Below are positions 23,413-34,473 of a DNA stretch of 64,000 nucleotides, piece by piece. Numbering within the stretch: position 1 is the stretch's first letter; each line of letters begins with the position of its first letter. Location: the NCBI RefSeq assembly GCF_028372415.1, contig NC_092874.1, forward strand, positions 58,131,865 through 58,195,864, in the 5' to 3' direction. Source of the stretch: Notamacropus eugenii (taxonomy: Eukaryota > Chordata > Mammalia > Diprotodontia > Macropodidae). Position numbers and translations under genes: made by a program. Below the pieces are notes generated by a model. It was not told the DNA's origin and searched no databases. It saw only the letters and a list, made by a program, of their open reading frames with translations.

Positions 23413-24234
23413 CATCAAAACAGCTAATACACTAAATAGAACATCAGAATAACATTCACAATAAAAGAAACTTGATACATAAATTGAAGAATCACTGGAG
23501 AATAAACTGGTTGTTTTATTTTTTTGAGGTCAAGGATAAAGAGAACTGTGATGAAAAATTAAAATAAAATTTCTCAATAGGTCAATTGCTCACCTACCAA
23601 ATATAATCAATTGCTATGTCTCTAATGGAATTGATTCTATAGAAAAATTTGAGTCATCATCCATAATGTAGGGAAATTAGCTAATTGCCAATATATAAAG
23701 AGAGAAGATAGGTTTAAACCACAGGAATCACACTTATGAACTACATGAAAAAGAATTTTAAAATGTTATGTATAAAAGATCAAGACTCAAATTTATTTCT
23801 TTTACATTTTTAGTAAAAAAAAAATCCTTATAAACTGGGCAAATTTTATAAGATGAACACTCCAATTACATTTCTGTTTCCTATATATATCACAGGAAGT
23901 AGGGACAAAATTGGCAAGTAACTTGGGTGCTCCCCAGCCACTGTTGTCTGTGTGCTTTTGTGCTGTCACCTTTGGGGCCAGCTTTACCCACTGTGGGAAT
24001 TCAGTGTTCTTACTCTTTCCCAGACTTTCTTTCAAACAACAAGAACTACAGCATTTGAGACAATAAGGTAAATTTCAATTAGTGTTACTTCTCTTGGGAA
24101 TTTCAAACCATTCTTTTTATTCCATAATAAAAAGTTTTGTCCACAGTTAAATGTGGACTGGGGGATTGAAATGGGGAATGTATTTTTTAGAATGGGAAGT
24201 CCTTCTGCCAGTCCTGAAATCACATCACCAGCCT

Positions 24235-24950
24235 CATTATCATAACCGTTAGCATTGGCATCTTCAGACTAGAGGTGGAAGGTACTTCAGAGGTTCTGGA
24301 GTCTAATCTCATCATTTTACAAATGAAGAAACCGTGATTAAGTGACTTGCCCATGCATGCACAGGTAATAAATGTCTGAGGTGGGATTGATCTTGGCTTC
24401 TCTGAGTCTAGGGCAATTAAAGTAATAAAAAGATAGATTTGGACCTCCACACCCCCCTTATTTTAACAGTATAATAATATATAGCACTTTGAGTTTTGCA
24501 AAGCACTTTACAAATATTATCCCATTAAATTCTCACAACAATGCTATTATCTTCATTTTATAGATGAGGAAACTAAGACATACAGAAGTGAAGTGAACTG
24601 TCCAATATCACACGGCTAAGAGCCTCTGGTTCAGCACTCCATCTACTGTACTATCTAGTTACTTCACAAAGAATATGAGGCCAATGTGATAGAATAGAAA
24701 AAACAAACAAACGTTGACTGCAGTGAGAGGGCCTAGATTCAAATCTCACCTCTTCTACTTAGCAACTGAACAACTTTGAAAAGTGACATAGCCTTTCTTT
24801 CCCTCAATTTCCTTATCTGCAAACTGAGGGAGCTGGACTCAGTGATCCCTTCTAGTTCAAATACTTGCCTCAAATCACACAGGCCATAAGAGCCAGAGAC
24901 AGGATTTGAGCCCAGATGGTCCACTTCCATTGTCCTTTTCATTGTGTCAT
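24235..24950 (+). mobile_element. Cluster of three MIR-type SINEs
   Basis: Three consecutive MIR-family pieces: 24260-24420 ('atcattttacaaatgaagaaacc', 'gtgacttgcccatgc'), 24465-24655 ('gcaaagcactttacaaatatt', 'cattttatagatgaggaaacta') and 24675-24940 ('tttccttatctgcaaactgaggg'). Together they make a dense SINE patch. Confidence 0.65.
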
Positions 24951-26544
24951 GCAGCCTTCAAAATTGCTCTGCCTATGTGTGAGGCCAGCCCTTAAAAAGG
25001 AAGACAATAATTTCGATTCTGCAGACAATCCCCAAAACCCATTTCCCTAACAGTATCAATTTCCTCCCCAACCCCACCAAACACAATTTTCTAAGGTTTA
25101 CGAGTAGCGAAATAGATTTATGAATGTATGTGCTGACATACATAACTGCTGTCCATGGTCCAAACCCATTAAGGCAAAGGGAATGATTATTCAGGCCCTG
25201 TACAATCCTTTCCAATAGCCACATTCCCCTTTCAGCAAGCTGTGAATAATTAGCCCCAGCACTATGTTGAGGGCAGGACAGTGCTTTAAGGGCTACGGTA
25301 AGCTAAGCATTGCCATCAGTGAAGATTCTGCAAAGAGTACAAGCCTACCTGCCTACTTGGATGGGCCATTCTTCTGATTTACAGAGGGAGATTTTCCAAA
25401 AGGTCAGTTTTTCCTTCCTCATCCTTCCCTGTCTGGTGATATGACCTTTAAAACTCTCATGTGAGAAGTTGTTTGTCTTGTTCTACTTAGGGGCCAGTGT
25501 GTCTTCTGTGCCTTTTGGGAAAGAAGATCTTACATATGAATCTGCTTGTTCCTGGTAAAGGATACTTTGCAAAAGAAAAATGAAAAACAGTTTTGGTAGG
25601 AACAACAAAGCCCTCTTATGCCGTTTGAGACTTATGGCAGGAAAACTAGAAGTTCCCTGATGTATAGGCTAGTGGTCCCCTAAAAGGCAATGAAATTAAC
25701 CTTAAAACTTAAATCATTTCAACTCATGAGGCTTCCTAATTTCCTAAGGCATTAAAACCTCCTCAAGTTCATGGATTTCTCACTGCTATGCAACTCAACA
25801 TAGCCTTCTGATTGCTTATACCATCATGGCAAACAAAGATACAAAAAGAGCTGAACCCAAGTAAACCAACACTATCTTTGCTTAACTCTAATCTGTAAGT
25901 AGCTCATTTCATTGCAATTTCAAGTCTGAACCATGGACTGTCCTGAATCAGCCCTGGACTGAGCCCCTAAAGTTGTGAGAGCTCTATCTTCTCTAATCAT
26001 AACACATCAACTCTAGAACCCCACCCCATGACTTGTCCCCAAGTATGTGTGTTTGTATATATGTATATGTCCTTTTCCCCAAAATACTAATTGTTAGGTT
26101 TCTTTCTCTCACATGTCATCTCTATTTCAATCATTCATTCGTATACACACATGTATATATATGTATATACATACCTACATATATGTGCATGTGTTTATAC
26201 AGGCACTATGATGTACTCATAGTTCAAGTCACTGTAATTAGACCTGAATGGAAATGGATAGAAATTTTACATTGTTAAATTATAGCTCATCCATGCATGT
26301 AGAGCTCACTTATTTAACAATCACAGCTCTTTTGAAGACAGTTGAGAATCTGGATGGAAAGTCTAGGATAGGACCATCATATAAATAACAAAGTCCGTGC
26401 ACCAAAGCTAATGAACTATAATTTTACAATTTTATAGTAAATGGATGTGATCCTTTACTTTTCCAAAGCAACTTGTGCCCTTGATCTCCTCTCCTATTTC
26501 TTCCATAGCTTACCTTTTAAAAATCTCTAAACCATCTCTAGCTT

Positions 26545-26700
26545 TAATAAGAATGAATAAATGAATGAAAAAGCATTCATTAAAAAGCTTACTATGTGCC
26601 TAGTATTGTGTGAACCAGTAGGAGCACAAATACCCAAATCAAAGATAGTCCTTGCCCTTAAAAAGTTTGGATTTTTAATTGGTGAAGATAGCACAAAAAG
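26545..26700. repeat. Old interspersed repeat, start fragment
   Basis: 'gcattcattaaaaagcttactatgtgcctagtattgtgtgaacc' and 'gtccttgcccttaaaaag'; a decayed start of the same repeat family. Confidence 0.45.
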
Positions 26701-27004
26701 GGGAGTGGTGGCCAAGGGAAAGGGTGGATTACTTTGATTCCAGAAAGTTACAAATGGTGGGCAGGAGGACCATAGTGGAGTAGATTGACACATCTTATTC
26801 AGGAGCAATGACAAAATTGATTTCATCATGGTTCATGGTTCCAAATTGGGCAAAGTGGCTACTAAGACAACAGAAGAGATGATTAGAGCATCTGGAATGA
26901 CTCTCCAGAGATCTGACATCATTCTTAACAAGTGTGGTTATTTGCTTCCTAGCTTCCAATAGCAACATATAAAAGAACGTATCTGGCGAAGATGAGTTTC
27001 TGGA

Positions 27005-27185
27005 GAAAGAGACTGTAACCTTTGGAGTGTACTTAGGCATTGTGCTGTTGAGTCTTTGGACCCCTTTTGAGAATAACAATGTAAAATAAAATATGTGGGA
27101 TTACAAAAAAACCACTTATATTGAAATAGAAATCAGAATGGCCAGACAAACAAACAAAAACAAATTCACAGATACCAGGTTAAGA
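27005..27185. mobile_element. hAT (Charlie-like) MITE
   Basis: 'gagtctttggaccccttttgagaataa' and the far end 'cagataccaggttaagatgcc' are decayed forms of the inverted terminal sequence 'aggggttcttaacctggggtcc'. Related copies lie at 31480 and 33085. Confidence 0.5.
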
Positions 27186-27774
27186 TGCCTATGGATGACT
27201 GTGTCTAGATTGGGGCAGGAAGGTAGGGAGGAAGGAAGAAAAAAATTTTACAAAGTTATATAACTTTATTATATATTTAAAAGCAATAGCAAGTTGTGCA
27301 TGACAGATTGGCAGTTTCATGTACAATCATCTTTTTTTTTTTCTATTCTGATATGGAAATGCTTGTTTTATTTAAGTTCAAAATAAAATAAATTTTAAAA
27401 AAAGAAAGAAAAGAACCCCTAAATAAGCAGGAAGAAGTGACAGTTGTGAGTTGGATGATGAGTTAAACATCAGAAAACTCTAAAAATAAACACCAGCACA
27501 CCAAAATCACAGAAGCCTGGGGTCAGATATTTTAGGGGCAGACTCTAAAATGGCAGAAGATACAAAGTGTGGGAGACGAAAAATAGTATAATGGATCAAG
27601 ATCTGGCTTCTGAGTTAAAAAGACCAGCGCTCCACTCTCTCTTCTGAAATAGTGACTGGCCCTGAGCAGGTCCCTTAACCTCTTAATGCCTGAAAGCTAC
27701 TTTCTCAGACACAAGTCTCAGAGAAGTATTGATCTAAGTAGATAGAAGGTCCCTTAATTCCTTAAATCAATAAA

Positions 27775-28040
27775 ATTATGTTGTTGTTTGGTCATTTTTC
27801 AGTCATGTCTGACTCTTTATGACCCCATTTGGGGTTTTCTTGGCATAAATACTAGAGGGCTTTGTCATTTCCTTCTCTGGATCATTTTACAGAAGAGAAA
27901 ATTGAGGCAAACATGGTTAAGTGACTTGCTCAGGGTCTCACAATAAGTGTCTGAGGCCAGATTTGAACTCAGGAAGATGAGAATTCCTGATTTGAAGCCT
28001 TGCAGTCTATCCACTACACCATCTACTTACCCAATAAAAT
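27775..28040 (-). mobile_element. Marsupial tRNA-headed SINE, antisense
   Basis: 'gtcatgtctgactctttatgaccccatttggggttttcttggca', then 'gttaagtgacttgctcagggtctcacaataagtgtctgaggccagatttgaactcagg', then 'tctatccactacaccatct': the complement of a tRNA-like head, CORE-type middle and LINE-like tail. Confidence 0.85.
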
Positions 28041-28124
28041 TATAAGTTTGGTCCAAAAGTGTTCAGAATGATACTGAGTCATCAAGGAAAGATTATATTT
28101 TATTTAGTATGTTGCTTAAGAAGG

Positions 28125-28465
28125 CAAAGAATCTGAGAACTGACAGTGGGTAACTAATGACCATAAGATAACCTAGTCTAACCCCCTACCCAGTGCAAGA
28201 ATGTCCCCCAAGTGTTCATTTAACCTCTGCTAGTATCCTTCCAGTGACTAGAAATTCAGGACCTTTAGCAACAATTCAATCTATTTTGACAGCTCTAATT
28301 GTTAGAATGTTCTTCCTTACGTTAAATCAAAAATCTGTCTTCTGATAATTCTATCTATCGATCCTAGTGCTATCCTCATTGGAATACAAAATTCCCCATT
28401 CCTTGAATCAATTCTTATGAAATGTTTTCAAGGCCTCTCACCATTCTGGTTATGCATCTGGAGAG
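28125..28465 (-). mobile_element. L3/CR1 fragment, antisense
   Basis: 'aacctagtctaaccccctac', 'cagtgactagaaattcaggac', 'ttgttagaatgttcttccttac' and 'tcaaggcctctcaccattctggtta' follow the antisense order of the L3/CR1 3' end. Confidence 0.55.
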
Positions 28466-29362
28466 TTGTTCTAGTGTGTCAGTATCTCTCATAAATAACA
28501 TAGAAATGTTATTTTGATTAGTTAAGACTACCAACTTTTTTGTCCACAATCTATTAACTTCTTAAATTTCACTTTTAGTTTCCAAAAATAATCCCTTATC
28601 TCCTATATTTTATGGATGTTATAGGTTCAGTTTCTATATCCAAGATCATCTATGAATTTACTTGGAATTGGATTAAAAGTTGATAATCGATTAGATCAAA
28701 TATACAAATAAGTAAAAAATAAAATTTAAACTCAGAAAAAGCTCTATTTTTGCCACTCAACTACTATTCAATAGTGTTCCATAATTAATGCATTCCCCAG
28801 TAGAAATCCTTTGAAAAAGTAATCTTTTCCAGTCCAGTACACTTAATGTAGGTGTTCTTGGTTAATTGTTCCATTTCTTCAATGCTTAAGATTAATTCAT
28901 ATTTTAATGTAAGTTCAGTTAGGTTTATTCAAGAAGACAAGGTTTTACACACACCACTTTGTCTATAATCCTCTTTTCACAAATTTATGTTGAAATTAAA
29001 AGTCATTCAGATTAAATTACTCTTGCTTTCTATTACATGCATCCTTGTGACAGGAATGGACACAACTGGCCCAAGTCCTAACAATCTTCATGTGATAAAT
29101 GGGATTGTGGCTGAATTACTTACAATAAAACCCTTGAATTACAAAGTTAAGGTCAACTTTTGTTATTAAAAAATCATTATTATAACAAACGTGGTTATGA
29201 CAAGAATTGTTAGGTCAATCATCTGATCTCATTTCTGCTCTCCCTACCATAAGGAAATCTTTTTACTCTTCCAAGACTGACAACTGTATTCTCCAAAGGG
29301 GTTATACTTCCACTCCATTCTATTCTAGTCTAGACTAGTCTCATCTCTCAGATTATCTATAG

Positions 29363-29483
29363 CAGAGGTGACAAATCCACCTACTGCCTGAACTAGATCA
29401 AAATGTAACTGGAAAATGTTTAACAAAATAAATCGAAATACAATACAACATAGATGATGTTCATTTGTAGTTTTCTAAGTCAA
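29363..29483. mobile_element. hAT MITE, truncated
   Basis: Starts cagaggtgacaaatcc and contains 'aactagatcaaaatgtaactggaaaatgtttaacaaaataaa' and 'atagatgatgttcatttgtagttttctaagtcaa'. The inverted form of the same interior is found at 32458-32661, so the two are one family in opposite orientation. Confidence 0.6.
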
Positions 29484-30310
29484 TGTTACCCTAATGAGGT
29501 AGAAAGGAGTGCTCGAGGCAGATGGAACATGCAGGATTCAGGATGTGAGATGTGCAAGAAGATGCAGGGTGTGAGCAACGAGAAAAGTGACCAGAGTAGA
29601 CTATGCATTGAAGCCTCCCATCATGAACTTATCTATGGGCTTTCACAAAGCTCCCCCAACTATATGATATCCCAGAGCAGCCTTTCCCCCTTTCCTGTTC
29701 TCCTCCAAAGACACCTCCAAACTATGTGATATCCCAGGCATTCCAGCTCCTTGTTTGCCTCTCCTCCCCTTCTCTTACTCCCCTTGCTCCTACCCCATTA
29801 AGGTGTATTTAGACCAAACAGCTAATCTTGCCTAATTGCTCTGGTTGCATTACACCCAATAAACATCTTTCTTGAAGACTGAGTGAATTCTTTTTTTTTT
29901 TTTAATTTGTTTTCAGTTTTCAACAATCACTTCCATAAGTCTTCAATTTTTTCCCCTTCTCTTCCCCCACTCCCCTGAGATGGCATGCAATTTTATGTGG
30001 GTTCTATACATACATTCTTATTAAACACATTTTCACATTTGTCACGTTGCATTAGAAGAAATAAAACGAATGGGAAAAAACGAAACAAAACATAACACAA
30101 GAGAAAATAGCCTGCTTCATTCTGCGTTCCAATTCCGTAGTTCTTTCTCTGGAGGTGGATGGCATTTTGCCTTGAGTCCTTTGAGGATATTTTAGGTCCT
30201 TGCATTGCTATGAAGGGTGTAGTCTATCAGAAACAGTCCTCGCACCCTGTGGCCTTACTATGTATAATGTTCTCCTGTTTCTGCTCATTTCAGCTGAGTG
30301 AATTCTTTCA
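29484..30310 (+). mobile_element. Probable LTR fossil carrying an L1 insertion
   Basis: The right end has a polyadenylation hexamer (cccaataaacatc) followed by 'ttgaagactgagtgaattctttca', an LTR-like R/U5 ending, once the L1 at 29894-30293 is set aside. The left limit is uncertain. No internal viral region is present. A similar ending occurs at 57311. It is a broken fossil. Confidence 0.4.
29894..30293 (-). mobile_element. L1 3'-end insertion (400 bp), antisense
   Basis: Perfect 15-bp target duplication ctgagtgaattcttt at 29879-29893 and 30294-30308. It starts with a T-run (poly-A tail on the minus strand), then 'aatttgttttcagttttcaacaatcacttccataag', 'gatggcatgcaattttatgtgggttctatacatac' and 'ctgcttcattctgcgttcc', the antisense of a marsupial L1 3' end. 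Strongly 5'-truncated and fairly young. Confidence 0.85.
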
Positions 30311-30349
30311 GGACACTAAGACCCACCCATGTATTCTTCCTCAGTCCTA

Positions 30350-31140
30350 TCCATTTCTGTTTGAGATAACACCACTAAATCTGCAGCACCACCTTCACAT
30401 TCCCTTTTATCACAGGACTTTGCCATATATTTTGCTGGCAAAATAGAGGCAATCTATCCTAAATTCTGGCTAGTCCTCCATGCTATTCCTCAAATCCTTT
30501 AGTGTTATTTCTCATTATCTCTCTCTTTGCTGCAGTCTCTAAATAAGAAGTGTTGTTCATGCAAGGAAGAAAATTTTCTCTATTTGTGCCCTTGATCCCA
30601 TCCCTTCCCAGAGTTGGCCTTTCAATCTCCACACCCCGTCCCCCCAGCTTTTCTCATATTCGACCTCTCCATATCCACTGGCTCCTTCCTGCTGCTTATA
30701 AACATTCTCAGATTTACTTAACCCTAAAAAAATCTAATTAAACCTACCATTCTCATATCTCCCATATTCTTCCTGAAGCTTTAATAAATGCTGGTTAACA
30801 TCTCCCTCTCACTCCTCAGCCTCTTGGAATATGGCTTTGATCCCTCTTACCTCATAAAGCTGCTTTCTCCAAGGTTACCAATGGTTTCTTTCTTGCTTTA
30901 TCCAATACCTTTCTCACTGCTCCTCAATCTTGACCTCTCTATAGTATTTGATGCTTTTGACCATCCCTCCTTCAAGTTACTCCCTCCTCCATATGTTTCC
31001 ATGACACTGCTCTGTCATGGTTCTCCTCCAATCTGAATTGGACCAATACCTTTTAGTCTTCTTTTCAGGATCATTATTTGTGATATGACCATTATTCATG
31101 AGGTCCCGGACCTTCTCTTCCTTCTGTCATCTCAGAAGTT
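30350..31140 (+). mobile_element. L2 LINE ORF2 fragment
   Basis: One frame (30788-31036) contains LLNLDLSIVFDAFDHPSFKL, the decayed form of the L2 RT signature 'LDLSAAFDTVDHSLLL'. The preceding 'ctccaaggttaccaatggtttc' also fits L2. No intact frame remains. Confidence 0.65.
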
Positions 31141-31479
31141 CTCATGGACTTCCTGTCCTTAAAATCTTTTATTTTACTTAAGCAATGCTATATGTAAACA
31201 GACAAATATATTCATAACTACTTGAAGAGGGCATGAATACTAGCACATAGAGTTGGCAAGGCTTTCCATATGAACACTGAAGAAAGCCAAGGATTCTAAA
31301 AGGTAAAGATAAAAAGGAGAGGATTTCAGGCATGGCAGAAGTCAGCCAAAGGCATTGGGGTGGTAAGGCATGCTAGGCTTCGGGGAACAGCAGGCAGGCC
31401 TGATTGTCTGCAATACAGATTGTAGGAAGTAAGGCTGAGAAGTAAGGCTGTTCTGGACTGCTTTTGCAGTGGAGTGAAG

Positions 31480-31635
31480 TTTGTAGAACTTTTCTCAAAA
31501 TAATATTTTTAAATGCATAAAACACATAGAGTATGTAGGAAACCAATAATACTGAAATGTAGTTATCTCTTTCTTCCGCCCATCTATCTCTCTCTATCAT
31601 AACAAGTACAGGGCCCCAGGTTAAGAACCTCTAGG
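31480..31635. mobile_element. hAT (Charlie-like) MITE
   Basis: Ends 'gggccccaggttaagaacctctag', close to the complement of that hAT terminal sequence. The interior 'tcaaaataatatttttaaatgcataaaa' is shared with the other copies. It is inserted in the old interspersed repeat at 31200-32400. Confidence 0.55.
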
Positions 31636-31759
31636 TTAGAATCAGATTGTATGGGTCTTTAATTGCCAAACTGAGGAGCTTTTACAGAGGCCATTGAGAG
31701 TCAATGAAGATTCTTGAGGATGAGAGAAATATAATCAGCTTGTGTTTTAGGAAGATTAT

Positions 31760-31985
31760 TTTGGGAGCTAGAAGGAATATAGGACCTGGAGACAGGAAGA
31801 CTTTAGTTCAAATCCAGCCTCAGACAATTATTAACTGTGTGACCCTGGGCAAATTACCTAACCTTTGTCTGTCTCTTTCTTCATCTGTAAAATGCTGATA
31901 ATATAGCACTCACTTCCCAGGTTGTTGTGAGAGTAAACTGAGATACTTGTAAGGTATTTTGCAAACCTTAAAGTGCTATATAAAT
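31760..31985 (+). mobile_element. MIR-type SINE
   Basis: 'tagttcaaatccagcctcagacaattattaactgtgtgaccctgggcaaattacctaacc', 'tcatctgtaaaatgctgataatatagcac' and 'gcaaaccttaaagtgctatataaatgc': a long, well-preserved copy. Confidence 0.85.
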
Positions 31986-32404
31986 GCTAGAGAGACACAC
32001 ACACACAGAGGGAAACAGAGAGAGAGAGAGAAAGGGGGGGGGAGGTTGGGGGGAAGGAGTGGGAGAAGGTGAGAAGGGGTTTGTTGTAATAATCCAGGCA
32101 AAAAGTGACAAGGACCTGAACTAGGGTGCTGGCCATGTAAGTAGAAAGAAGGAAGGGGTGGAAGATATGCTGTGAGTTAGACTTTACAAGACTTGGCAAC
32201 TGATTCAATATGGCAGAGGGAGATGAGGAAGAAGGAAGAAACATGTATGAAACTGTGGTTGTGAACTTGGATCACTGGAAAGATGGTGAAGCCCTTAAAA
32301 GAAACAGGGCAATTTAGAAGAAGTGTTCATTAAGAGGCATATTTTGACATGTTGAGCTTGAGAACCTATGGGATATCCAACTGGACTACACAATTGGAGA
32401 TTAT

Positions 32405-32830
32405 TGAATTTAGATTGATTTAGAGGTGGAAAAGGTACCTTCAAAAGTTAGCTAGTCCAGTGATGTCAGACTCACACAGAAACAGGGGCCATCATTCTCA
32501 ATATCAAGATTCCTGTGGGCAACATATTGACTTAATTTTCAAATGTAATATTATCCATGTTTCATTTTATTTTATTTTTTTGTTTTATTTAATATTTCCC
32601 AATCACGTTTTCTTTTGTTTGGGGCAGCACTCAGAAGGAATAGTAGCACATACTGCGTCTGATCTAGTCCCAACCCATCTTTTTAAAGATGGGGAAATTG
32701 AGGCTCAGAGGCCCTCAGAGAGCTTTAGTAACTTGCCCCACCTTATGTAGGTGGTAAACGACAGAAGTAGGTTTTTAGCCCAGATAGTCTGACTCCAGCT
32801 CAAGCTATCCACAGCACCAGCTCCCTCTGG
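32405..32830 (+). mobile_element. MIR-type SINE split by the hAT MITE
   Basis: 'tagaggtggaaaaggtaccttc' on the left and 'gatggggaaattgaggctcagagg', 'gtaacttgccccaccttatgtagg' on the right form one SINE when the MITE is ignored. Confidence 0.6.
32458..32661. mobile_element. hAT MITE (204 bp) inside a MIR-type SINE
   Basis: Begins cagtgatgtcagactc and ends with ctg. Flanking 8-bp sequences agctagtc (32450-32457) and atctagtc (32662-32669) match at 7 of 8 bases. The surrounding SINE continues across ('ttcaaaagttagctagtcc | ccaacccatctttttaaagatgggg'). Confidence 0.75.
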
Positions 32831-33084
32831 TGGGCACATCGTGATGTGATCATAGAGTCCAGGAGAGGAATTAGAGATACACAGGTATTTTAGAGTACAT
32901 AAATGATTTAAAATTCCAATTTATAATACTGTTATTCAGGATTTGGGCTATTATCCATTGCTGTCACAATATATCTAACTATTGGCAAATAAACACTCAA
33001 CATTCTGAGTTAGATTAATTATTATTGTTTCTAAGCCATGATGGGGGGGGGCGGGGCAGAGCAGATCAAGGAAGACTTTGTGTA

Positions 33085-33236
33085 GATTCAGGGATCATAA
33101 ACCTGGATTCCATGAACTTGATTTTAATAAAAGTTTGATAACTGCTTTTCAGTATAACTGATTTCCTTTTGAATCCTTATGTATTTAATTTTATGTGCTT
33201 AAAAAGCAGTATTCTGAGGAATCTCTATAGGCTTCA

Positions 33237-33240
<4 letters not shown>
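33085..33240. mobile_element. hAT (Charlie-like) MITE
   Basis: 'ataaacctggattccatgaacttgattttaataaaagtttgataactgcttttcagtataactgatttccttttgaatcc..ttttatgtgcttaaaaa' in the order of this MITE family. The right end runs into the CA microsatellite. Confidence 0.55.

Positions 33241-33287
<47 letters not shown>
33238..33287. repeat. (CA)n microsatellite
   Basis: Uninterrupted run of about 25 CA units. Confidence 0.95.
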
Positions 33288-33289
<2 letters not shown>

Positions 33290-33625
33290 GAAGAACTTTC
33301 TGAATTGTAGAAGATGCCACTTATGCAAAGTTCAGCAGAAAACCAGAGAGTCCAAGAGATAGGGTTGAGGAGGAAGTACATTCCATGCATAGATGATAGC
33401 CAATGCAAAGGAATGGGGGTGGGAAATGCACTCATAGATGAGAAGCAGCAAAGTCAGTTTGGTTGAATCAAGTTCAGGGAGAAGAATAATGCATAAATTA
33501 GGTCAGAAAGCCAGGTTGGGGCCACGTTAGAAAGCAATCTAAAAAACAAAGAGGAGATCCAACAGGAAAGGCAATTTGTCCACAGTAGTTCCAGAATCAC
33601 AGAGGAAGGATAGAGGGCAGATGGC
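33290..33625. repeat. Fragment of the same old interspersed repeat
   Basis: 'ggaagtacattccatgcatagatgatagccaatgcaaagg', 'gcaaagtcagtttggttgaatc' and 'aggtcagaaagccaggttgggg' are shared landmarks. The solo LTR starts directly after it. Confidence 0.5.
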
Positions 33626-33634
33626 AGGGGGCCC

Positions 33635-34468
33635 TGTAACACCAGTCCTGGGCAGCGCACCTGCAGGCTGCTACTGTGAATAATTTCAGGAGTCTGACTG
33701 CATAGTATAATGAGCTTTCTATTTATTCAGCAATAAACTAAACAGTGTTCAATAAAATAAAGCATAACATTCATAGCAACATCCTTAATCAATACCAAGT
33801 GTCCAAGTCAAGTCCTTTTTCAGCTTAACTGCAGGTTGACTTCCAGGTCCCATGGTTCTCCCTCCGTGGGCCGACCACTCCTGACTCTTGCCTGGATCCA
33901 CAAGTAGGCAGCTCTCCGCTCCTGTTCCATGTCTCATCTCAGGAGGACTGCTCCACTCTGCAGCTTCTGCTTCAGGGAAAACAAAGCTCGACAGGCCCAC
34001 AATACTAACACATACCACCAGCACCATCATCTCAATTCACCTCCAAAGTCCAGAGACTCTGTGTTAACAGCTCACTTCACTTTAATAGTTCTCAAAAGGG
34101 GCTTAGCCTCCTGGGGTGTGTTGCTGCCCTACAGCTCTATTTGGTTTCAAAGTTCAGATGCTCCTTCGGCAAGTCTGTGCCACTGAGGTCTCCTCTCTCA
34201 GCCCAGAGGTCTCCTCTCTCAGCCCAGAGCTCTCCTCTCTCGGCCCAGAGCTCTCCTCCCAGATCTCTGGTCTTGGCTCTCGGTTTTTTAACACTAGCTC
34301 TCCTCATTCATGCCTGCTTTCTCAACACTTACTGTTTGTATACAGTTCTGCTGATTGGCTAGAACTCACATGTACGCATCTGACTCACTAGAGCCCACAT
34401 GCACATATCTGATTGGTTAAAACTCAATCCAGAAAAACAGCAAAGTTGTTACTTTGCTTATTGTTACA
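33635..34468 (-). mobile_element. Solo LTR of an endogenous retrovirus (834 bp)
   Basis: Inverted termini tgtaaca...tgttaca bound the element, and a perfect 5-bp target duplication ggccc lies at 33630-33634 and 34469-34473. On the minus strand two CCAAT boxes (34412-34416, 34354-34358) sit in the U3-like half, and an AATAAA (33722-33727) lies about 90 bp before the 3' end, which sets the orientation. An internal 21-bp unit is repeated about four times (34183-34263). No internal viral genes remain; this is the product of LTR-LTR recombination. Clean termini suggest moderate age. Confidence 0.85.
34183..34263. repeat. 21-bp tandem repeat in the solo LTR
   Basis: About four units of ggtctcctctctcagcccaga, with ggtctcc to gctctcc and cag to cgg variants. 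Confidence 0.9.
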
Positions 34469-34473
34469 GGCCC

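Larger units (their letters stand above)
22900..27000. other. Mostly unrecognised AT-rich DNA
   Basis: Besides the TATC microsatellite, the MIR cluster at 24.2-24.95 kb and an old repeat fragment at 26545-26700, I see no gene or named repeat. Confidence 0.55.
31200..32400. repeat. Old long interspersed mammalian repeat, family not assigned
   Basis: Landmarks such as 'gattattttgggagctag', 'aataatccaggcaaaaagtgacaaggacctgaactagggtgctggc', 'aagacttggcaactgattcaatatggc', 'ggatcactggaaagatggtg' and 'gacatgttgagcttgagaacctatgggatatccaactgg' are familiar from a common, >1-kb dispersed repeat. I cannot name its class from memory. It is interrupted by a hAT MITE and a MIR. Confidence 0.55.

Noticed and set aside
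33929-34391. Overlapping open frames with repeated SLSPE/SPLSAQ units
   Set aside because: They are translations of the 21-bp tandem repeat in a solo LTR, not a gene.
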